DNA of 64,000 nucleotides from Deltaproteobacteria bacterium (GTDB lineage Bacteria; Desulfobacterota; Desulfomonilia; Desulfomonilales; Desulfomonilaceae): contig VGSG01000007.1 in NCBI GenBank assembly GCA_016875095.1, positions 42,555 through 106,554 on the forward strand, in the 5' to 3' direction. Shown here piece after piece: positions 25,178-35,061 of the stretch. The notes under the pieces were generated by a model. That model saw only the letters and a program-made list of their open reading frames with translations, had not been told where the DNA came from and searched no databases. A program made the position numbers and the translations under genes. Position 1 is the first letter of the stretch; every line of letters begins with the position of its first letter.

Positions 25178-26017
25178 CTAGTAAGTCAAAACCATGCCTC
25201 CATCGAACAACAGATCTCCGCCAACCAGGTACCGAGCATACCGGGAAAAGCCGAATATGAAGAGATTCGCCACCTCCACCGGGCTCATCATCTCCTTGAC
25301 CTGCGATCTCCCCATCATTACCTCCCGCACCACCTCATCGAGGGTTATCCCTCGCTGCGCAGCCTGCGAAGGTATCTGATTAAGAGCAAGCGGTGTTTTC
25401 ACGAAACCTGTGCTGACGGTAAATGAGCGGATCAGGCCCGCGCCTTCCGCGGATATGGACTGGGTCAGCGCGCGCAAGCCGAACTTCGTGATATTGTAAA
25501 CCGGCTTGTTGCGCGTGGTGATGTGCGCATGAGCGGAGGCCATATTCGCGATAACTCCTCGACCGTCCGCACTCCGTTTCATGTGCGGAATGGTCAACTT
25601 GGAGAGGTAGAACGGAGCGCGAAGCATAACCTTCTGCATCAGATCGTACTTCTCCATCGGGAAATCTTCAATCGCGTTGATGTGCTGCATGCCCGCTATA
25701 TTGGCCAAGTACTTGATCGCGCCAAGTGATGCGGCCTTCGCAACCGCCTTTTCCACCTCTCGATCGTTGGCGAGGTCGGTCTTGATGAAGAGCATCTGCC
25801 CGCCCAGCTCCTGGGCCATCTGCCTGGTCTTCTCCCCTTCCTCCGCGTTGATGTCCAATCCGACGGTCATGAGGTTGTTTGCGGCCGAAACAACTGCCGT
25901 GGCTCGTCCGATCCCCGTTCCCGCCCCGGTGACGATGCAGACGTTCCCGGAATTGAAATCATCGTCCAGCAGGATCAGGATTTCTTCGCGCTGAATTCTC
26001 GGTTCCGTAATATCCAT
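25178..26017 (-). CDS. SDR-family oxidoreductase (3-hydroxybutyrate dehydrogenase-like)
   Basis: 279 residues. Cofactor motif VCIVTGAGTGIGRATAVVSA around residue 32, acidic GLDINAEEGEK, IAGMQHINAIEDF, catalytic Ser in MASAHAH and Tyr-x-x-x-Lys in VYNITKFGLRALTQS; C-terminal VGGDLLFDGGMV. It is the first gene of the liv/acyl-CoA synthetase operon, 33 nt after the likely sigma-54 start site. The open frame extends upstream to 26278, but the ATG at 26017 gives the correct family length. Confidence 0.85.
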   Translation of the reverse strand: MDITEPRIQREEILILLDDDFNSGNVCIVTGAGTGIGRATAVVSAANNLMTVGLDINAEEGEKTRQMAQELGGQMLFIKTDLANDREVEKAVAKAASLGAIKYLANIAGMQHINAIEDFPMEKYDLMQKVMLRAPFYLSKLTIPHMKRSADGRGVIANMASAHAHITTRNKPVYNITKFGLRALTQSISAEGAGLIRSFTVSTGFVKTPLALNQIPSQAAQRGITLDEVVREVMMGRSQVKEMMSPVEVANLFIFGFSRYARYLVGGDLLFDGGMVLTY

Positions 26018-26060
26018 CTCCCTACCCACCGCGCAGTCGGTGAAACTCCAGGCGAAAGAG

Positions 26061-26076
26061 TGCAATCCCTGGGCCA
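26061..26076 (-). promoter_or_regulatory. sigma-54 (-24/-12) promoter of the liv/acyl-CoA synthetase operon
   Basis: On the minus strand TGGCCCAGGGATTGCA matches the TGGCAC-N5-TTGCA consensus, with the invariant GG and GC exactly 10 nt apart. The predicted start (~26050) is 33 nt upstream of the first gene. The divergent neighbour encodes a sigma-54 activator. Confidence 0.8.
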
Positions 26077-26165
26077 AACGGAGATCAGTTTCGCGCGCAC
26101 GTGAGCGGATCGCCGACATCCTGGAAAATAGAGACCTCTTTATTGTGAGGCCGTTGTTTTTTTGG

Positions 26166-26195
26166 TTTACCTGTTGTGAAGCGGTCGCGTATAAT
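26166..26195 (+). promoter_or_regulatory. sigma-70 promoter of the sigma-54 activator gene
   Basis: A perfect TATAAT at 26190-26195 is preceded 18 nt upstream by TTTACC. Transcription would start near 26202, so the ATG at 26204 would be leaderless. This argues for the ATG at 26243, which has a good Shine-Dalgarno. Confidence 0.55.
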
Positions 26196-26242
26196 GTAGC
26201 ACAATGGATACATGTAGCCGGGTTGATACGGTGGAGGCAGGG

Positions 26243-27709
26243 ATGAAGAGCCATCACACCCAATTCCACAAAGCCCATCGCTACTCAAGCAAAATACGGA
26301 ACTCCCCGGACCTATCCCCGGAAATCCGCGAAGAGCTTGAGCTGCTCCACCTCATCCTCGACAATATCTACAACGGGATACTGGTAACCGACGCTCAGGG
26401 GTTCGTCACCCACATGAATCCCCCGTACGGCCGATTCCTGGGGGTGGAGCCTGAAGCCCAGATCGGCAAACACTGCACCCAAGTCGTGGAGAACTCCCGG
26501 ATGCACATCGTAGCCCGGACGGGAAAGCCTGAAATCAATGACACTCATCGCATCAAGGGCCAGGATATGGTGGTTCAACGCATCCCGATCAAAAAGAACG
26601 GAAAAGTGACGGCCGTCTTCGGTCAGGTCATGTTCAAGGATGTGCGCGATGTGGGCAAGTTGGCGAAGAAGCTGTCTTTGCTGGAATCCAAGCTGGAGCT
26701 GTACGAACGGGAGATCATGTCCCTTCGCGCGACCCGGTACACGGTAGAGAGCATCGTCGGAATAAGCCGGACCATTGAGACGTTGAAGAAGCAGGCGCTC
26801 AAGGCCGCGGCCACGAACATGCCCGTGTTGATATCCGGCGAGTCCGGGACCGGCAAAGAGCTGTTCGCCCAGGGGATACACCATGCCGGCACACGGCGGT
26901 TGTACCCTTTTGTTCGGATCAACTGCGCAGCTATCCCCAAGGATCTGCTCGAATCAGAGCTCTTTGGGTACGAGCAGGGCGCGTTCACGGGCGCGAATTA
27001 CCGCGGAAAACCGGGAAAATTTGAACTGGCGCATCATGGGACCATATTCCTGGATGAAATAGGGGACCTGCCGTTGGAAATGCAACCGAAGCTGCTGCGA
27101 GTCCTCGAAGAAAAGGAGTTTGAGCGGGTCGGCGGCACTTCGGTGCAGAAAGTGGATTTCCGTCTGATTGCCGCGACCAACCAAGACTTGGAAGAGATGG
27201 TAGCGGCGGGCCGCTTCCGCGCGGACCTTTACTACCGTCTAAACGTGATCCCCATAAACATTCCCCCTCTCCGAGAGCGCAAAGAAGATATCGTCCCTCT
27301 GGCTCGGCACCTCCTGGACCAGATAGCCCGGGACCTCACCCGCCCTGACATCAAGCTCCACCCGAGCGCAGAAGACGTGCTTCACCGTTACGACTGGCCG
27401 GGCAATGCCCGCGAGCTCTCTAACGTGCTCGAACGAGTCTGTTCCTCGCTGGAAAAGGAGACGGTGCACCCGTCCGACCTCCCCTTCTACCTCCACCGCA
27501 AACCGGCAGGCCTCGTGGAGTCAGCGAACTCTTCACTCAGGGACGTGACTTCAAACTCGGAGAGCGAAGCAATCCGCTACGCTCTGGAGCGAGCAAGCAA
27601 TAACAAGTCCCGCGCCGCGGAAATCCTCGGTATCCATAGGACGCTCCTGTACAAGAAGATGAGGAAATATGGCATCAAAGCTGATCCCACAGCGCCGTCT
27701 CATGAATGA
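26243..27709 (+). CDS. sigma-54-dependent transcriptional activator (PAS, AAA+, Fis-type HTH)
   Basis: 488 residues. A PAS domain (~30-140, LVTDAQGFVTHMNPPYGRFL) senses a signal and is joined by a short coiled coil to the AAA+ core. Walker A GESGTGKELFAQG lies near residue 199 and the sigma-54-contacting GAFTGA near 246. Walker B is TIFLDEIGDLPLEMQPKLLR, and the sensor/arginine-finger region is RADLYYRLNV. The C-terminus is a Fis-type HTH (NNKSRAAEILGIHRTLLYKK). No receiver domain is present, so the PAS ligand is probably the signal. The start is set by GGAGG 5 nt before ATG 26243. It is divergent from, and likely activates, the liv operon. Confidence 0.9.
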   Translation: MKSHHTQFHKAHRYSSKIRNSPDLSPEIREELELLHLILDNIYNGILVTDAQGFVTHMNPPYGRFLGVEPEAQIGKHCTQVVENSRMHIVARTGKPEINDTHRIKGQDMVVQRIPIKKNGKVTAVFGQVMFKDVRDVGKLAKKLSLLESKLELYEREIMSLRATRYTVESIVGISRTIETLKKQALKAAATNMPVLISGESGTGKELFAQGIHHAGTRRLYPFVRINCAAIPKDLLESELFGYEQGAFTGANYRGKPGKFELAHHGTIFLDEIGDLPLEMQPKLLRVLEEKEFERVGGTSVQKVDFRLIAATNQDLEEMVAAGRFRADLYYRLNVIPINIPPLRERKEDIVPLARHLLDQIARDLTRPDIKLHPSAEDVLHRYDWPGNARELSNVLERVCSSLEKETVHPSDLPFYLHRKPAGLVESANSSLRDVTSNSESEAIRYALERASNNKSRAAEILGIHRTLLYKKMRKYGIKADPTAPSHE

Positions 27710-27719
27710 TCTTCAGCCA

Positions 27720-27944
27720 TCAAGTAGGCTTGGATGAAGCGCCTCCGGTGCGACAGTCGTCCGGCCTTTCGTCAGAAGAGGGGCAGGATGGCCGTTGGCC
27801 TTCCTCCGTCCTGCGCAACAGCCTTTCCCTGCCAAGCGTCGCGTTCACGAGATGACTGCCTAGTTTCCATCCTACGCCCAGCGCGAAGCCGAGCGCGGCC
27901 CAACCCAACAGCCTCAGCGGAAAGACGAATGAGCTGGGGATCAT
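27720..27944 (-). CDS. small single-pass membrane protein (74 aa), unknown
   Basis: The ATG at 27944 follows GGAGGTG at 5 nt. Residues ~1-35 form a hydrophobic helix (FVFPLRLLGWAALGFALGVG), after which a polar Arg/Glu/Ser/Pro-rich tail follows. The tail lies partly over a repeat-like stretch (GGTGCGACAG..), so the 3' part may have been gained by repeat insertion. Family not recognised. It converges with the sigma-54 activator gene, only 10 nt away. Confidence 0.5.
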   Translation of the reverse strand: MIPSSFVFPLRLLGWAALGFALGVGWKLGSHLVNATLGRERLLRRTEEGQRPSCPSSDERPDDCRTGGASSKPT

Positions 27945-28368
27945 GGCCACCTCCAGCCTGATCGGAATAGACACACCACAACCGTGGACGCGAACCTCCG
28001 AAGAGACCCCTACACCCACGGTCAGGTCAAAACCGTTACTGTTCTCATTATAAGGGCTCACCCGCCAACAGTGAAGACGAAAGGACCGGTTCCGCGCGCA
28101 TGGACAAGAGCTGCCCGGCGTGCGCCGGGCTCACGCGAGGTCTCGCCGGCGGTTCTCTTCGCTGATTCAAGGGTTGAAACGAGCTGAGGCGGGAAGCGTC
28201 AACCGGGTGAATTCCGGCCTGTGGGCAAAGACCTCACCCGGTCGGCTCACGAGAGGTCGGCATATGAGTCAAATCGCGAGAACTCAGGTTCGAAGCTCAC
28301 CCTATTGAAGAAGTTATGGAAAGGAAGAACCGATCGACCAAGGGGACCATCAGCAGCTCAGGTGTCAC
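27945..28368. other. intergenic region with GC-rich hairpin
   Basis: No credible gene is seen. A perfect palindrome GCCCGGCG-TG-CGCCGGGC lies at 28113-28130. On the minus strand it falls between the gene at 28369-28716 and the small membrane protein gene at 27944, and could end the upstream transcript, though no T-run follows. Confidence 0.4.
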
Positions 28369-28716
28369 TCATTCGACGCCCTTCATGCACTTGTCCGCTT
28401 CTTCCGTGGACTTACGGTAGAGTTGACGGTACTTGGCCTCCATCGCACGGTTCTCATCATACATGGAGAAGAGCTTGTCCATCCCGGACATGGTGCCTTG
28501 ATTCTTCGGCAATCTGGCCATCTGTTCGATTTGGACCATAAGTCCCTGAGCTTGTCGGTTATGCGCGTCCGCCCGCGCCTCGTACGCACGCGCGTTGTTC
28601 ACCAGCTCCTGGCAGAGGGCCAAGTACCAGGTTCTGCTGGCATGGGCGTTTCCCACGAGACCGATGAGCGCAATTGCGACGAGAGCGATGAGGACTGAAG
28701 AGGTGCGGAATTTCAT
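28369..28716 (-). CDS. secreted coiled-coil protein (115 aa), unknown
   Basis: A signal peptide (MKFRTSSVLIALVAIALIGL, cleavage at NAHA-SR) is followed by a helical, charged region rich in Ala/Glu/Arg/Gln (EARADAHNRQAQGLMVQIEQ). Two Cys residues, one near each end of the mature part, could form a disulfide. Family not recognised. A GAGAGGG lies 7 nt before the ATG, and a good promoter is upstream. It is a single-gene unit. Confidence 0.7.
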   Translation of the reverse strand: MKFRTSSVLIALVAIALIGLVGNAHASRTWYLALCQELVNNARAYEARADAHNRQAQGLMVQIEQMARLPKNQGTMSGMDKLFSMYDENRAMEAKYRQLYRKSTEEADKCMKGVE

Positions 28717-28743
28717 CTCGGACCCTCTCAGAATTTTTAGCGC

Positions 28744-28772
28744 TATATAGCAGCACTGCCATAAAAAATCAA
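28744..28772 (-). promoter_or_regulatory. sigma-70 promoter for the secreted coiled-coil protein
   Basis: TTGATT (28772-28767) and TATATA (28749-28744) on the minus strand are exactly 17 nt apart in an AT-rich island, 28 nt before the ATG. Confidence 0.6.
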
Positions 28773-29083
28773 ATAAAAAGTTGAGTAATTTGACTTAATA
28801 CTTCATAATTTAAGCATTTTTGTGAAATATTCCTCTCGACACTGCCCCCGACCGTCCATAGATCCCAATCGGATAGGGACGCGATCGAGCGGTCAGGGGA
28901 GCGTCGCGCCTCACACTGATGACTGAGGCAGGCCTCCGGATACCTGAATGCATAAGCTTCAGACCGCTCTCGCCATTGACTCTTGGGCCGACGCTGGTTA
29001 TCCTGATCCTCTCATCGTCGAAGGGCCTTTTGGCGGACCATATTCACTCACAAACCACGTGTGAGCGCGAAAGGACGTTCAAG

Positions 29084-30151
29084 GTGGAAGATCCATTCAG
29101 GACCATTGAGTGGAAGGGCGATCACATCAGGCTATTGGATCAGACGCGGCTCCCTACGGAAGAGCTGTACATCGAGATTCGCACGGTGGATCAGATATGT
29201 GACGCAATACGCCGTCTCGCGGTTCGAGGGGCGCCGGCTATCGGAGTGGCCGCGGCCATGGGAGTCGCCTTGGGAATGCTGGACGCGGATGTCCATGACC
29301 AGGAATTGTTCCGGAGCAGATTCAAGGCGGTCTGCGATCAGATCGCCGCGACCCGACCGACCGCGGTGAACCTCTTCTGGGCCGTGGAACGTATGAGGAG
29401 CGTGCTTGCTCGATCCGGGGACGGCGATCTCCGGGAACTCCAGCGGCGCCTGGAGGAAGAGGCCGTATTGATGGAAGAGGAGGATCGTCTCCTGTGTAGG
29501 CGCATTGGAGAGGCCGGAGCGGATCTGCTGAGCAACGGCGATACGGTTCTGACTCACTGCAATGCGGGCGGATGCGCAACGGCCGGCTATGGAACCGCGC
29601 TGGGAGTCATCAGGGCTGCGGTTGAGCAGGGGAAGAAAATCAGTGTGGTCTCCGACGAGACACGACCCCTGAATCAAGGAGCGCGCATTACTGCTTGGGA
29701 ACTGATGAAGCTCCGAATTCCGGTCACCCTGATCCCGGACAATACGGCCGGCGCTCTCATGCAAAGGGGGGAAATTCAGAAGGTTGTTGTGGGCGCGGAC
29801 CGCATAGCTCGCAACGGGGATGCGGCCAATAAGATCGGCACCTATTCCGTTGCCGTGCTTGCCCGGTATCACGAGATCCCGTTTTACGTCGCTGCGCCGC
29901 TCTCTACCATAGACCTGTCCGCGCCATCGGGCGCAGGCATACCCATTGAGGAGCGAGACCCCGCGGAGGTCACGCATATCGGTGGGGTGAGGATTGCCCC
30001 TGAGGGAGTGCCCGTCCGGAACATCGCCTTTGATGTGACGCCACACCATCTCATCGCGGGCATTATCACCGAGGTCGGTGTAGCCGCCGAACCTTATGAG
30101 GAGGCTTTCAAGGCGTTCTTCGAGGGGAAGCGAGAGGAGACCGAAACATGA
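29084..30151 (+). CDS. mtnA: S-methyl-5-thioribose-1-phosphate isomerase
   Basis: 355 residues of the eIF2B-like MtnA family, which isomerises methylthioribose-1-P to methylthioribulose-1-P in methionine salvage and, in some bacteria, 5-deoxyribose-1-P in salvage of the radical-SAM by-product. [15 protein letters not shown], the catalytic Cys in [11 protein letters not shown] and the catalytic Asp in [20 protein letters not shown] are present. The GTG at 29084 is chosen because AAAGGA lies 8 nt upstream and the product then matches the usual length; an in-frame ATG at 28919 adds an unrelated 55-residue leader. It overlaps pncB by 4 nt. Confidence 0.92.
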   Translation: MEDPFRTIEWKGDHIRLLDQTRLPTEELYIEIRTVDQICDAIRRLAVRGAPAIGVAAAMGVALGMLDADVHDQELFRSRFKAVCDQIAATRPTAVNLFWAVERMRSVLARSGDGDLRELQRRLEEEAVLMEEEDRLLCRRIGEAGADLLSNGDTVLTHCNAGGCATAGYGTALGVIRAAVEQGKKISVVSDETRPLNQGARITAWELMKLRIPVTLIPDNTAGALMQRGEIQKVVVGADRIARNGDAANKIGTYSVAVLARYHEIPFYVAAPLSTIDLSAPSGAGIPIEERDPAEVTHIGGVRIAPEGVPVRNIAFDVTPHHLIAGIITEVGVAAEPYEEAFKAFFEGKREETET

Positions 30152-31731
30152 AACCCGTCTTGCGTGATCCGGAAACCGACAGGCTTCTGGATCGCGTCGA
30201 ACTGATAGACTCTGAAACCGGATCGCACATTGGTGAACTCGACGCCGCCTGCGGCATGGACGGTCTGCGGCGGAACAACCATACGATGGACACCGACTTG
30301 TATGAGCTTACCATGTGCGCGGGTTATGGGGCGCTGGGCAAGAAGGACCAGTTGGCCTGTTTTGATCTGTACTACAGGAAAAATCCCGATAATGGGGGCT
30401 TTTGCGTCTGCGCCGGACTCCAATCCGTGATCGAGTATATCAAGAACCTGCGCGTGTACCCGGACGACGTGGAATATCTCAAGAGCCTTGGGCTCTTTTC
30501 CGAGGAGGCTCTTCGACTGCTGGTGGACGGGATCAAGTTTACCGGGGATGTCTGGGCGGTCCCTGAAGGCACGGTGGTCTTTCCGAACGAGCCCCTCATT
30601 CGCGTCATCGCTCCAATTGCGGAGGCGCAAGTGCTGGAGACCACGTTGCTTGCTATTGTGGGTCACCAGACTCTGATTGCAACCAAGGCCGCCCGGTTGC
30701 GCTTGGCCGCCAAAGGCGCGCCGGTCGTGGACTTCGGCACTCGGCGGGCGCACGGTCTGGAAGCTGCGCTATACGGCGCACGGGCGGCATATATCGGGGG
30801 ATGCGTGGGCACGTCGAACGTAAGAGCTGGTAAACTCTTCGGAATTCCGGTTCGGGGCACCCATGCGCATAGCTGGGTGGAGAGCTTTGACGATGAGCTG
30901 GAATCGTTCCGAGGCTTCTCCAAGGTGTTTCCGGATAATTGTGTGCTGCTGGTCGACACGTATGAAACCCTGGAAGGCGTGCGGCGTGCAATCCAGGTGG
31001 CTCAGGAGATGAAAAAGACAGGGAAGAAGCTTACAGGAATCAGGATAGACAGCGGAGACTTGGCATATTACTCCAAGGCCGCTCGGTTCCTCCTTGACGA
31101 AGCGGGCTTTGCCGACGTCAAAATATTGGCGAGCAGTGACCTGGATGAATGGTTGATCCATAGCCTATCAGAGCAGGGCGCGAAAATCGACATATGGTGC
31201 GTGGGCACACGTCTGATCACTTCGTATCAAACCCCGGCGTTGGGCGTCGTGTACAAACTTATGGCCGCGGACCACGGCGACGGCAAGCTGGTTCCCAAAA
31301 TAAAGATTTCCGAGAACCCGGAGAAAGTTACCAACCCGGGCGTGAAGAAGATCGTTCGGTTCTACAACGGGAGCGGGCACATGATCGGAGACCTGCTTGC
31401 CGACGCTGACGAGCCCCTACCCACAGGCGACCCGGTCAGGGCGCATCACCCCATGTACGATTACATGAAAAAGACCTATCGGCCGCCGTACAAGGTCAGG
31501 GAAATCCTTGTTCCCGTATTCCTCGGAGGAAAGCAGACCTATGAGACCCCGGACCTCTCACAGATCCGTGACCATGCCGCGCTGGAGATCGAGAGTCTGG
31601 AGCCTGAGTACAAGAGATTTTCCAACCCCCATATCTACAAAGTCTCACTCTCCGACACGGTCTATCACAACAAAAAGTCTCTATTGGGGTATTATCAGGA
31701 AAAAAATCATCGCCATTTGCCGCAGCAATGA
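30148..31731 (+). CDS. pncB: nicotinate phosphoribosyltransferase
   Basis: 527 residues. It makes nicotinate mononucleotide from nicotinate and PRPP in NAD salvage. Conserved blocks are [35 protein letters not shown] (phosphate and nicotinate binding), [11 protein letters not shown] with the catalytic-type His, and [17 protein letters not shown]. An extra ~45-residue N-terminus precedes the usual family start. ATGA overlap with mtnA indicates translational coupling, and the two form a small salvage operon. Confidence 0.92.
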   Translation: MKPVLRDPETDRLLDRVELIDSETGSHIGELDAACGMDGLRRNNHTMDTDLYELTMCAGYGALGKKDQLACFDLYYRKNPDNGGFCVCAGLQSVIEYIKNLRVYPDDVEYLKSLGLFSEEALRLLVDGIKFTGDVWAVPEGTVVFPNEPLIRVIAPIAEAQVLETTLLAIVGHQTLIATKAARLRLAAKGAPVVDFGTRRAHGLEAALYGARAAYIGGCVGTSNVRAGKLFGIPVRGTHAHSWVESFDDELESFRGFSKVFPDNCVLLVDTYETLEGVRRAIQVAQEMKKTGKKLTGIRIDSGDLAYYSKAARFLLDEAGFADVKILASSDLDEWLIHSLSEQGAKIDIWCVGTRLITSYQTPALGVVYKLMAADHGDGKLVPKIKISENPEKVTNPGVKKIVRFYNGSGHMIGDLLADADEPLPTGDPVRAHHPMYDYMKKTYRPPYKVREILVPVFLGGKQTYETPDLSQIRDHAALEIESLEPEYKRFSNPHIYKVSLSDTVYHNKKSLLGYYQEKNHRHLPQQ

Positions 31732-31743
31732 CAAATGACTTGT

Positions 31744-31761
31744 TCCGGCTTAACGGCCGGA
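31744..31761 (+). terminator. hairpin after pncB
   Basis: TCCGGC/GCCGGA (6 bp) around a 6-nt loop lies 12 nt past the pncB stop. No T-run follows, so termination is uncertain. Confidence 0.35.
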
Positions 31762-31882
31762 TGACTCAGCGGGCGGTGAGTGTAGTGAACAGTCTCCCGA
31801 TGCGCGGGATTCGCCGTCTTCTCTCGAGCGATGCCACCGCTCCGCCTTGCTCCGGGGTAACATATCCTGCCTAGGCTGCGCA

Positions 31883-31914
31883 CTTGACAAGGCTGAGGCC
31901 GGCGCCCAAATGTA
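31883..31914 (+). promoter_or_regulatory. sigma-32-like heat-shock promoter for grpE-dnaK
   Basis: CTTGACA (31883-31889) is followed after ~15 nt by CCCAAATGTA, close to the sigma-32 pattern CTTGAAA-N11-16-CCCCATNT. It lies about 225 nt upstream of grpE, and no other good promoter was seen in the gap. Confidence 0.45.
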
Positions 31915-32138
31915 TTGTTGAGCGGAGGAATGGTTAACGTCTGAGTTTTATTGGATTATTTCGGCGCTTCTCCCATCGCCTCCCAATAGAGCTTATGAGC
32001 GAGCTGTCAACCATTGCGCTCCTCTCTTGAGCTTGTCGGGAGATCCTGACCCCGGATCGCGTAGGAGGCGCCGCTCCTCGGAACGAACAACGGAAGCTGT
32101 CTCATTCGACAGTGGCCACGAAGCATCTTAGGGAGGCC

Positions 32139-32885
32139 ATGGTGGATGAAACGAAGGTCAAAGACGTGACAATGCCCATAAACAGAACTCCCGCCCGCGT
32201 CGCTGACGTGAGCGGAGAGACGACTCCGGAGCAAAAGCCTGAAAAACATGTCGCTCCCTCAGAGGAAAGGCATGAACCCGAGTCCGAGGCTGAAATCCTC
32301 AAGGGATTGGCCGCAGAGGCTGAGGAGAACGCGGATCGCTGGCCTAAGGCCGCGGCAGTTCTCCGGATCGTCAAGGACGCTGGGGCGGCTTCAGACGATG
32401 AGTGGGTGCAGGGTCGCGCGCAGTGCGCTCGGCTCATGGTGGAGCTGGCCAAAGAGGCTTTTGACAAGCAGGACCGCTGGATGCGGGCCGTGGCAGAGCT
32501 GGACAACTTCCGCAAGAGGTCGGCGCAGGAGCGGGAGAAGCTCTTGAAGTACCGGAATGAGGAGCTGCTTCTGGACCTTCTCCCCGTGCTGGACAATTTC
32601 GAGAGGGCCATGGAGCATTCCGAACACTCGGGCGCTTTGGAAAGCTTCGTGGAAGGGGTGCGGATGATTGCTCAAATGCTCACGGACGCCCTGACCAAGC
32701 ATGGAGTGAAGAAAATCGAGTCTCTGGGCAGCGCGTTCGATCCGACGGCGCATGAGGCTATCGCCGCGGTTCCTGCTGTCGGGCAGGAGCCCAACACCGT
32801 GATCGACGTGGTTGAGGACGGGTACATGTATCAGGATCGCCTGTTGCGACCGGCCCGCGTGGTGGTTGCAGCGGGGAGGGGATGA
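32139..32885 (+). CDS. grpE: nucleotide exchange factor GrpE
   Basis: About 248 residues. It releases ADP from DnaK. The acidic N-terminal stretch and long helix lead to the family core AELDNFRKRSAQEREKLLKY, LLPVLDNFERAMEH, and the C-terminal beta domain PTAHEAIAAVPAVGQEPNTV to VEDGYMYQDRLLRPARVVVA. An insert of ~60 residues between the N-terminus and the core is longer than usual. Start uncertain: ATG 32139 follows GGGAGG closely; GTG 32112 is another option. dnaK follows 97 nt later. Confidence 0.92.
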   Translation: MVDETKVKDVTMPINRTPARVADVSGETTPEQKPEKHVAPSEERHEPESEAEILKGLAAEAEENADRWPKAAAVLRIVKDAGAASDDEWVQGRAQCARLMVELAKEAFDKQDRWMRAVAELDNFRKRSAQEREKLLKYRNEELLLDLLPVLDNFERAMEHSEHSGALESFVEGVRMIAQMLTDALTKHGVKKIESLGSAFDPTAHEAIAAVPAVGQEPNTVIDVVEDGYMYQDRLLRPARVVVAAGRG

Positions 32886-32982
32886 GATGGAGGCGTGAAT
32901 AAGCCTACCTAACATGTGTTGAGGAACGACAGGATCGGCGCTGAATACGGACTGAGAGGATGTAAGCGGCGAGGAGGAAAAG

Positions 32983-34911
32983 ATGGCCGGCAAAGTAATA
33001 GGAATAGATCTAGGAACAACGAATTCGTGTGTCGCGGTTATGGAAGGAGGAGATCCTGTGGTGATCACCAACTCCGAGGGTGGTCGCACCACGCCCTCCG
33101 TCGTGGCGTTCACGGATTCGGGAGAGCGGCTGGTGGGACAGGTGGCAAGAAGACAGGCCATAACGAACCACGAGAACACGCTCTTCGCCATAAAGCGACT
33201 GATCGGGAGAAAATTCACCGATCCCGAAGTGCAGAAGGACGTGAAGACCCTTCCTTTCAAGATCGTGGAGGGAAAGAACGGCGATGCTGCGGTCATGGTG
33301 AGAGGCACGGTCTATTCATCCCCTGAGATATCAGCCATGGTTCTGCAGAAAATGAAGAAGACCGCGGAAGACTACCTGGGCTACGAAGTCACTGAGGCGG
33401 TCATAACGGTCCCCGCGTATTTCAATGATTCACAGCGACAAGCTACCAAGGACGCGGGCAGGATCGCGGGCCTAAACGTGCTGCGCATCATCAACGAACC
33501 TACAGCCGCGTCTTTGGCCTATGGTCTGGATAAGAAGAAGGATGAGAAGATAGCGGTCTTTGACCTGGGCGGCGGCACCTTTGACATCTCCATCCTGGAG
33601 ATCGGCGAAGGCGTCTTCGAGGTGAAGTCCACCAACGGCAACACCCACCTCGGTGGTGAAGACTTCGATCAGCGCTTGATTGACTACCTTGCGGACGAGT
33701 TCAAAAAAGATCAAGGGATCGACCTGCGCAACGACAAGATGGCGCTGCAGCGTCTCAAAGAGGCGGGGGAAAAAGCCAAGATCGAGCTGAGCTCTTCGAT
33801 GGAGACCGATATCAATCTGCCCTTTATCACCGCGGACGCGTCGGGCCCCAAACATTTGACCACGAAACTGACCCGTTCCAAGCTTGAATCTTTGGTGGAC
33901 GACCTGATTGAAAAGACCGTCGAACCGTGCAAGATCGCGCTCAAAGACGCCGGTCTTACCGCCGATGACATCGATGAAGTGATCCTGGTCGGAGGCATGA
34001 CGCGGATGCCCGCCGTTCAGGCCAGAGTCAAGCAGCTCTTCGGCAAGGAACCTCACAAGGGGGTTAATCCTGACGAGGTCGTGGCTGTGGGCGCAGCGAT
34101 TCAGGCTGCCGTGCTCACGGGCGAAGTCAAGGATGTGTTGCTCCTGGACGTGACTCCGCTCTCCCTCGGCATCGAGACCCTAGGAGGGGTTTTCACCAAA
34201 CTCATTGAGAAGAACACCACCATTCCCACGAAGAAGGGCCAGGTCTTTTCCACTGCCGCGGACAATCAGCCTGCGGTGTCAATCCACGTCCTGCAGGGCG
34301 AGCGAGAAATGGCCGGATACAACAAGACCCTGGGCCGTTTCGAGCTGACAGGAATTCCGCCTGCGCCTCGAGGTGTTCCTCAAATCGAAGTGACGTTTGA
34401 CATCGACGCCAACGGCATCGTGCACGTCTCAGCCAAGGATCTGGGGACGGGCCGCGAGCAGTCCATAAAAATCACCGCTTCCAGCGGACTTACCGAAGAA
34501 GAGATCCAAAGAATGGTCAAGGACGCGGAGGCTCACGCCGCGGACGACAGGGCCAAGCGCGAGCTTGCGGAGGCTAAGAATCAGGCTGATTCGATGGTGT
34601 ACATGACCGAGAAGTCGCTGAAAGAGCATGGGGACAAGATCGACGCTTCGACCAAGAGCAGCATCGAAGCGGCCATCAGCAAAACCAAAACCGCTATGGA
34701 AGGCTCGGACACCCAGGCGATTCGCGCGGCCTCGGAAGAACTCCAGCAGGCATCTCACAAATTGGCTGAGGCCATGTATCAGCAGGCCGGCGCAGGCGCA
34801 GGCCAACAAGCGGGAGCGGGCCAGGCCGGTGGTGGAGCTTCAGCCGGCGCTAAACCCGAAGAAGACGTGGTGGACGCTGACTTCACGGAAGTAAAGGAGG
34901 AACGCAAGTAG
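32983..34911 (+). CDS. dnaK: molecular chaperone DnaK (Hsp70)
   Basis: 642 residues. ATPase domain: [68 protein letters not shown]. Interdomain linker [15 protein letters not shown]. The substrate-binding domain and helical lid end in a Gly/Gln/Ala-rich tail and [15 protein letters not shown]. It folds proteins with GrpE and a DnaJ that is not in this window. A GAGGAGG lies upstream of the ATG. Confidence 0.98.
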   Translation: MAGKVIGIDLGTTNSCVAVMEGGDPVVITNSEGGRTTPSVVAFTDSGERLVGQVARRQAITNHENTLFAIKRLIGRKFTDPEVQKDVKTLPFKIVEGKNGDAAVMVRGTVYSSPEISAMVLQKMKKTAEDYLGYEVTEAVITVPAYFNDSQRQATKDAGRIAGLNVLRIINEPTAASLAYGLDKKKDEKIAVFDLGGGTFDISILEIGEGVFEVKSTNGNTHLGGEDFDQRLIDYLADEFKKDQGIDLRNDKMALQRLKEAGEKAKIELSSSMETDINLPFITADASGPKHLTTKLTRSKLESLVDDLIEKTVEPCKIALKDAGLTADDIDEVILVGGMTRMPAVQARVKQLFGKEPHKGVNPDEVVAVGAAIQAAVLTGEVKDVLLLDVTPLSLGIETLGGVFTKLIEKNTTIPTKKGQVFSTAADNQPAVSIHVLQGEREMAGYNKTLGRFELTGIPPAPRGVPQIEVTFDIDANGIVHVSAKDLGTGREQSIKITASSGLTEEEIQRMVKDAEAHAADDRAKRELAEAKNQADSMVYMTEKSLKEHGDKIDASTKSSIEAAISKTKTAMEGSDTQAIRAASEELQQASHKLAEAMYQQAGAGAGQQAGAGQAGGGASAGAKPEEDVVDADFTEVKEERK

Positions 34912-35061
34912 CGCGCCTTCGCTGTTCAGCGCTTGCGCAGGCAGTCACAAACGGCCACAAATTCGCATAGGGCACGTTCCACGGTCCGCATCGAGCCTTT
35001 CTTTCAGCCGGGAGACAGCGCACAGTGCGAACAGATCGCCTTATTTACGACGAGTTCTCAT

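Larger units (their letters stand above)
31732..32138. other. intergenic region upstream of grpE
   Basis: No gene is seen. It holds the pncB hairpin (31744-31761), a heat-shock-like promoter (31883-31914) and a long grpE leader. No CIRCE inverted repeat was found, so HrcA control is not evident. Confidence 0.5.

Noticed and set aside
26204..26242. Upstream start for the sigma-54 activator
   Set aside because: The ATG at 26204 lies at the predicted transcription start and has no ribosome site; ATG 26243 has GGAGG at 5 nt.
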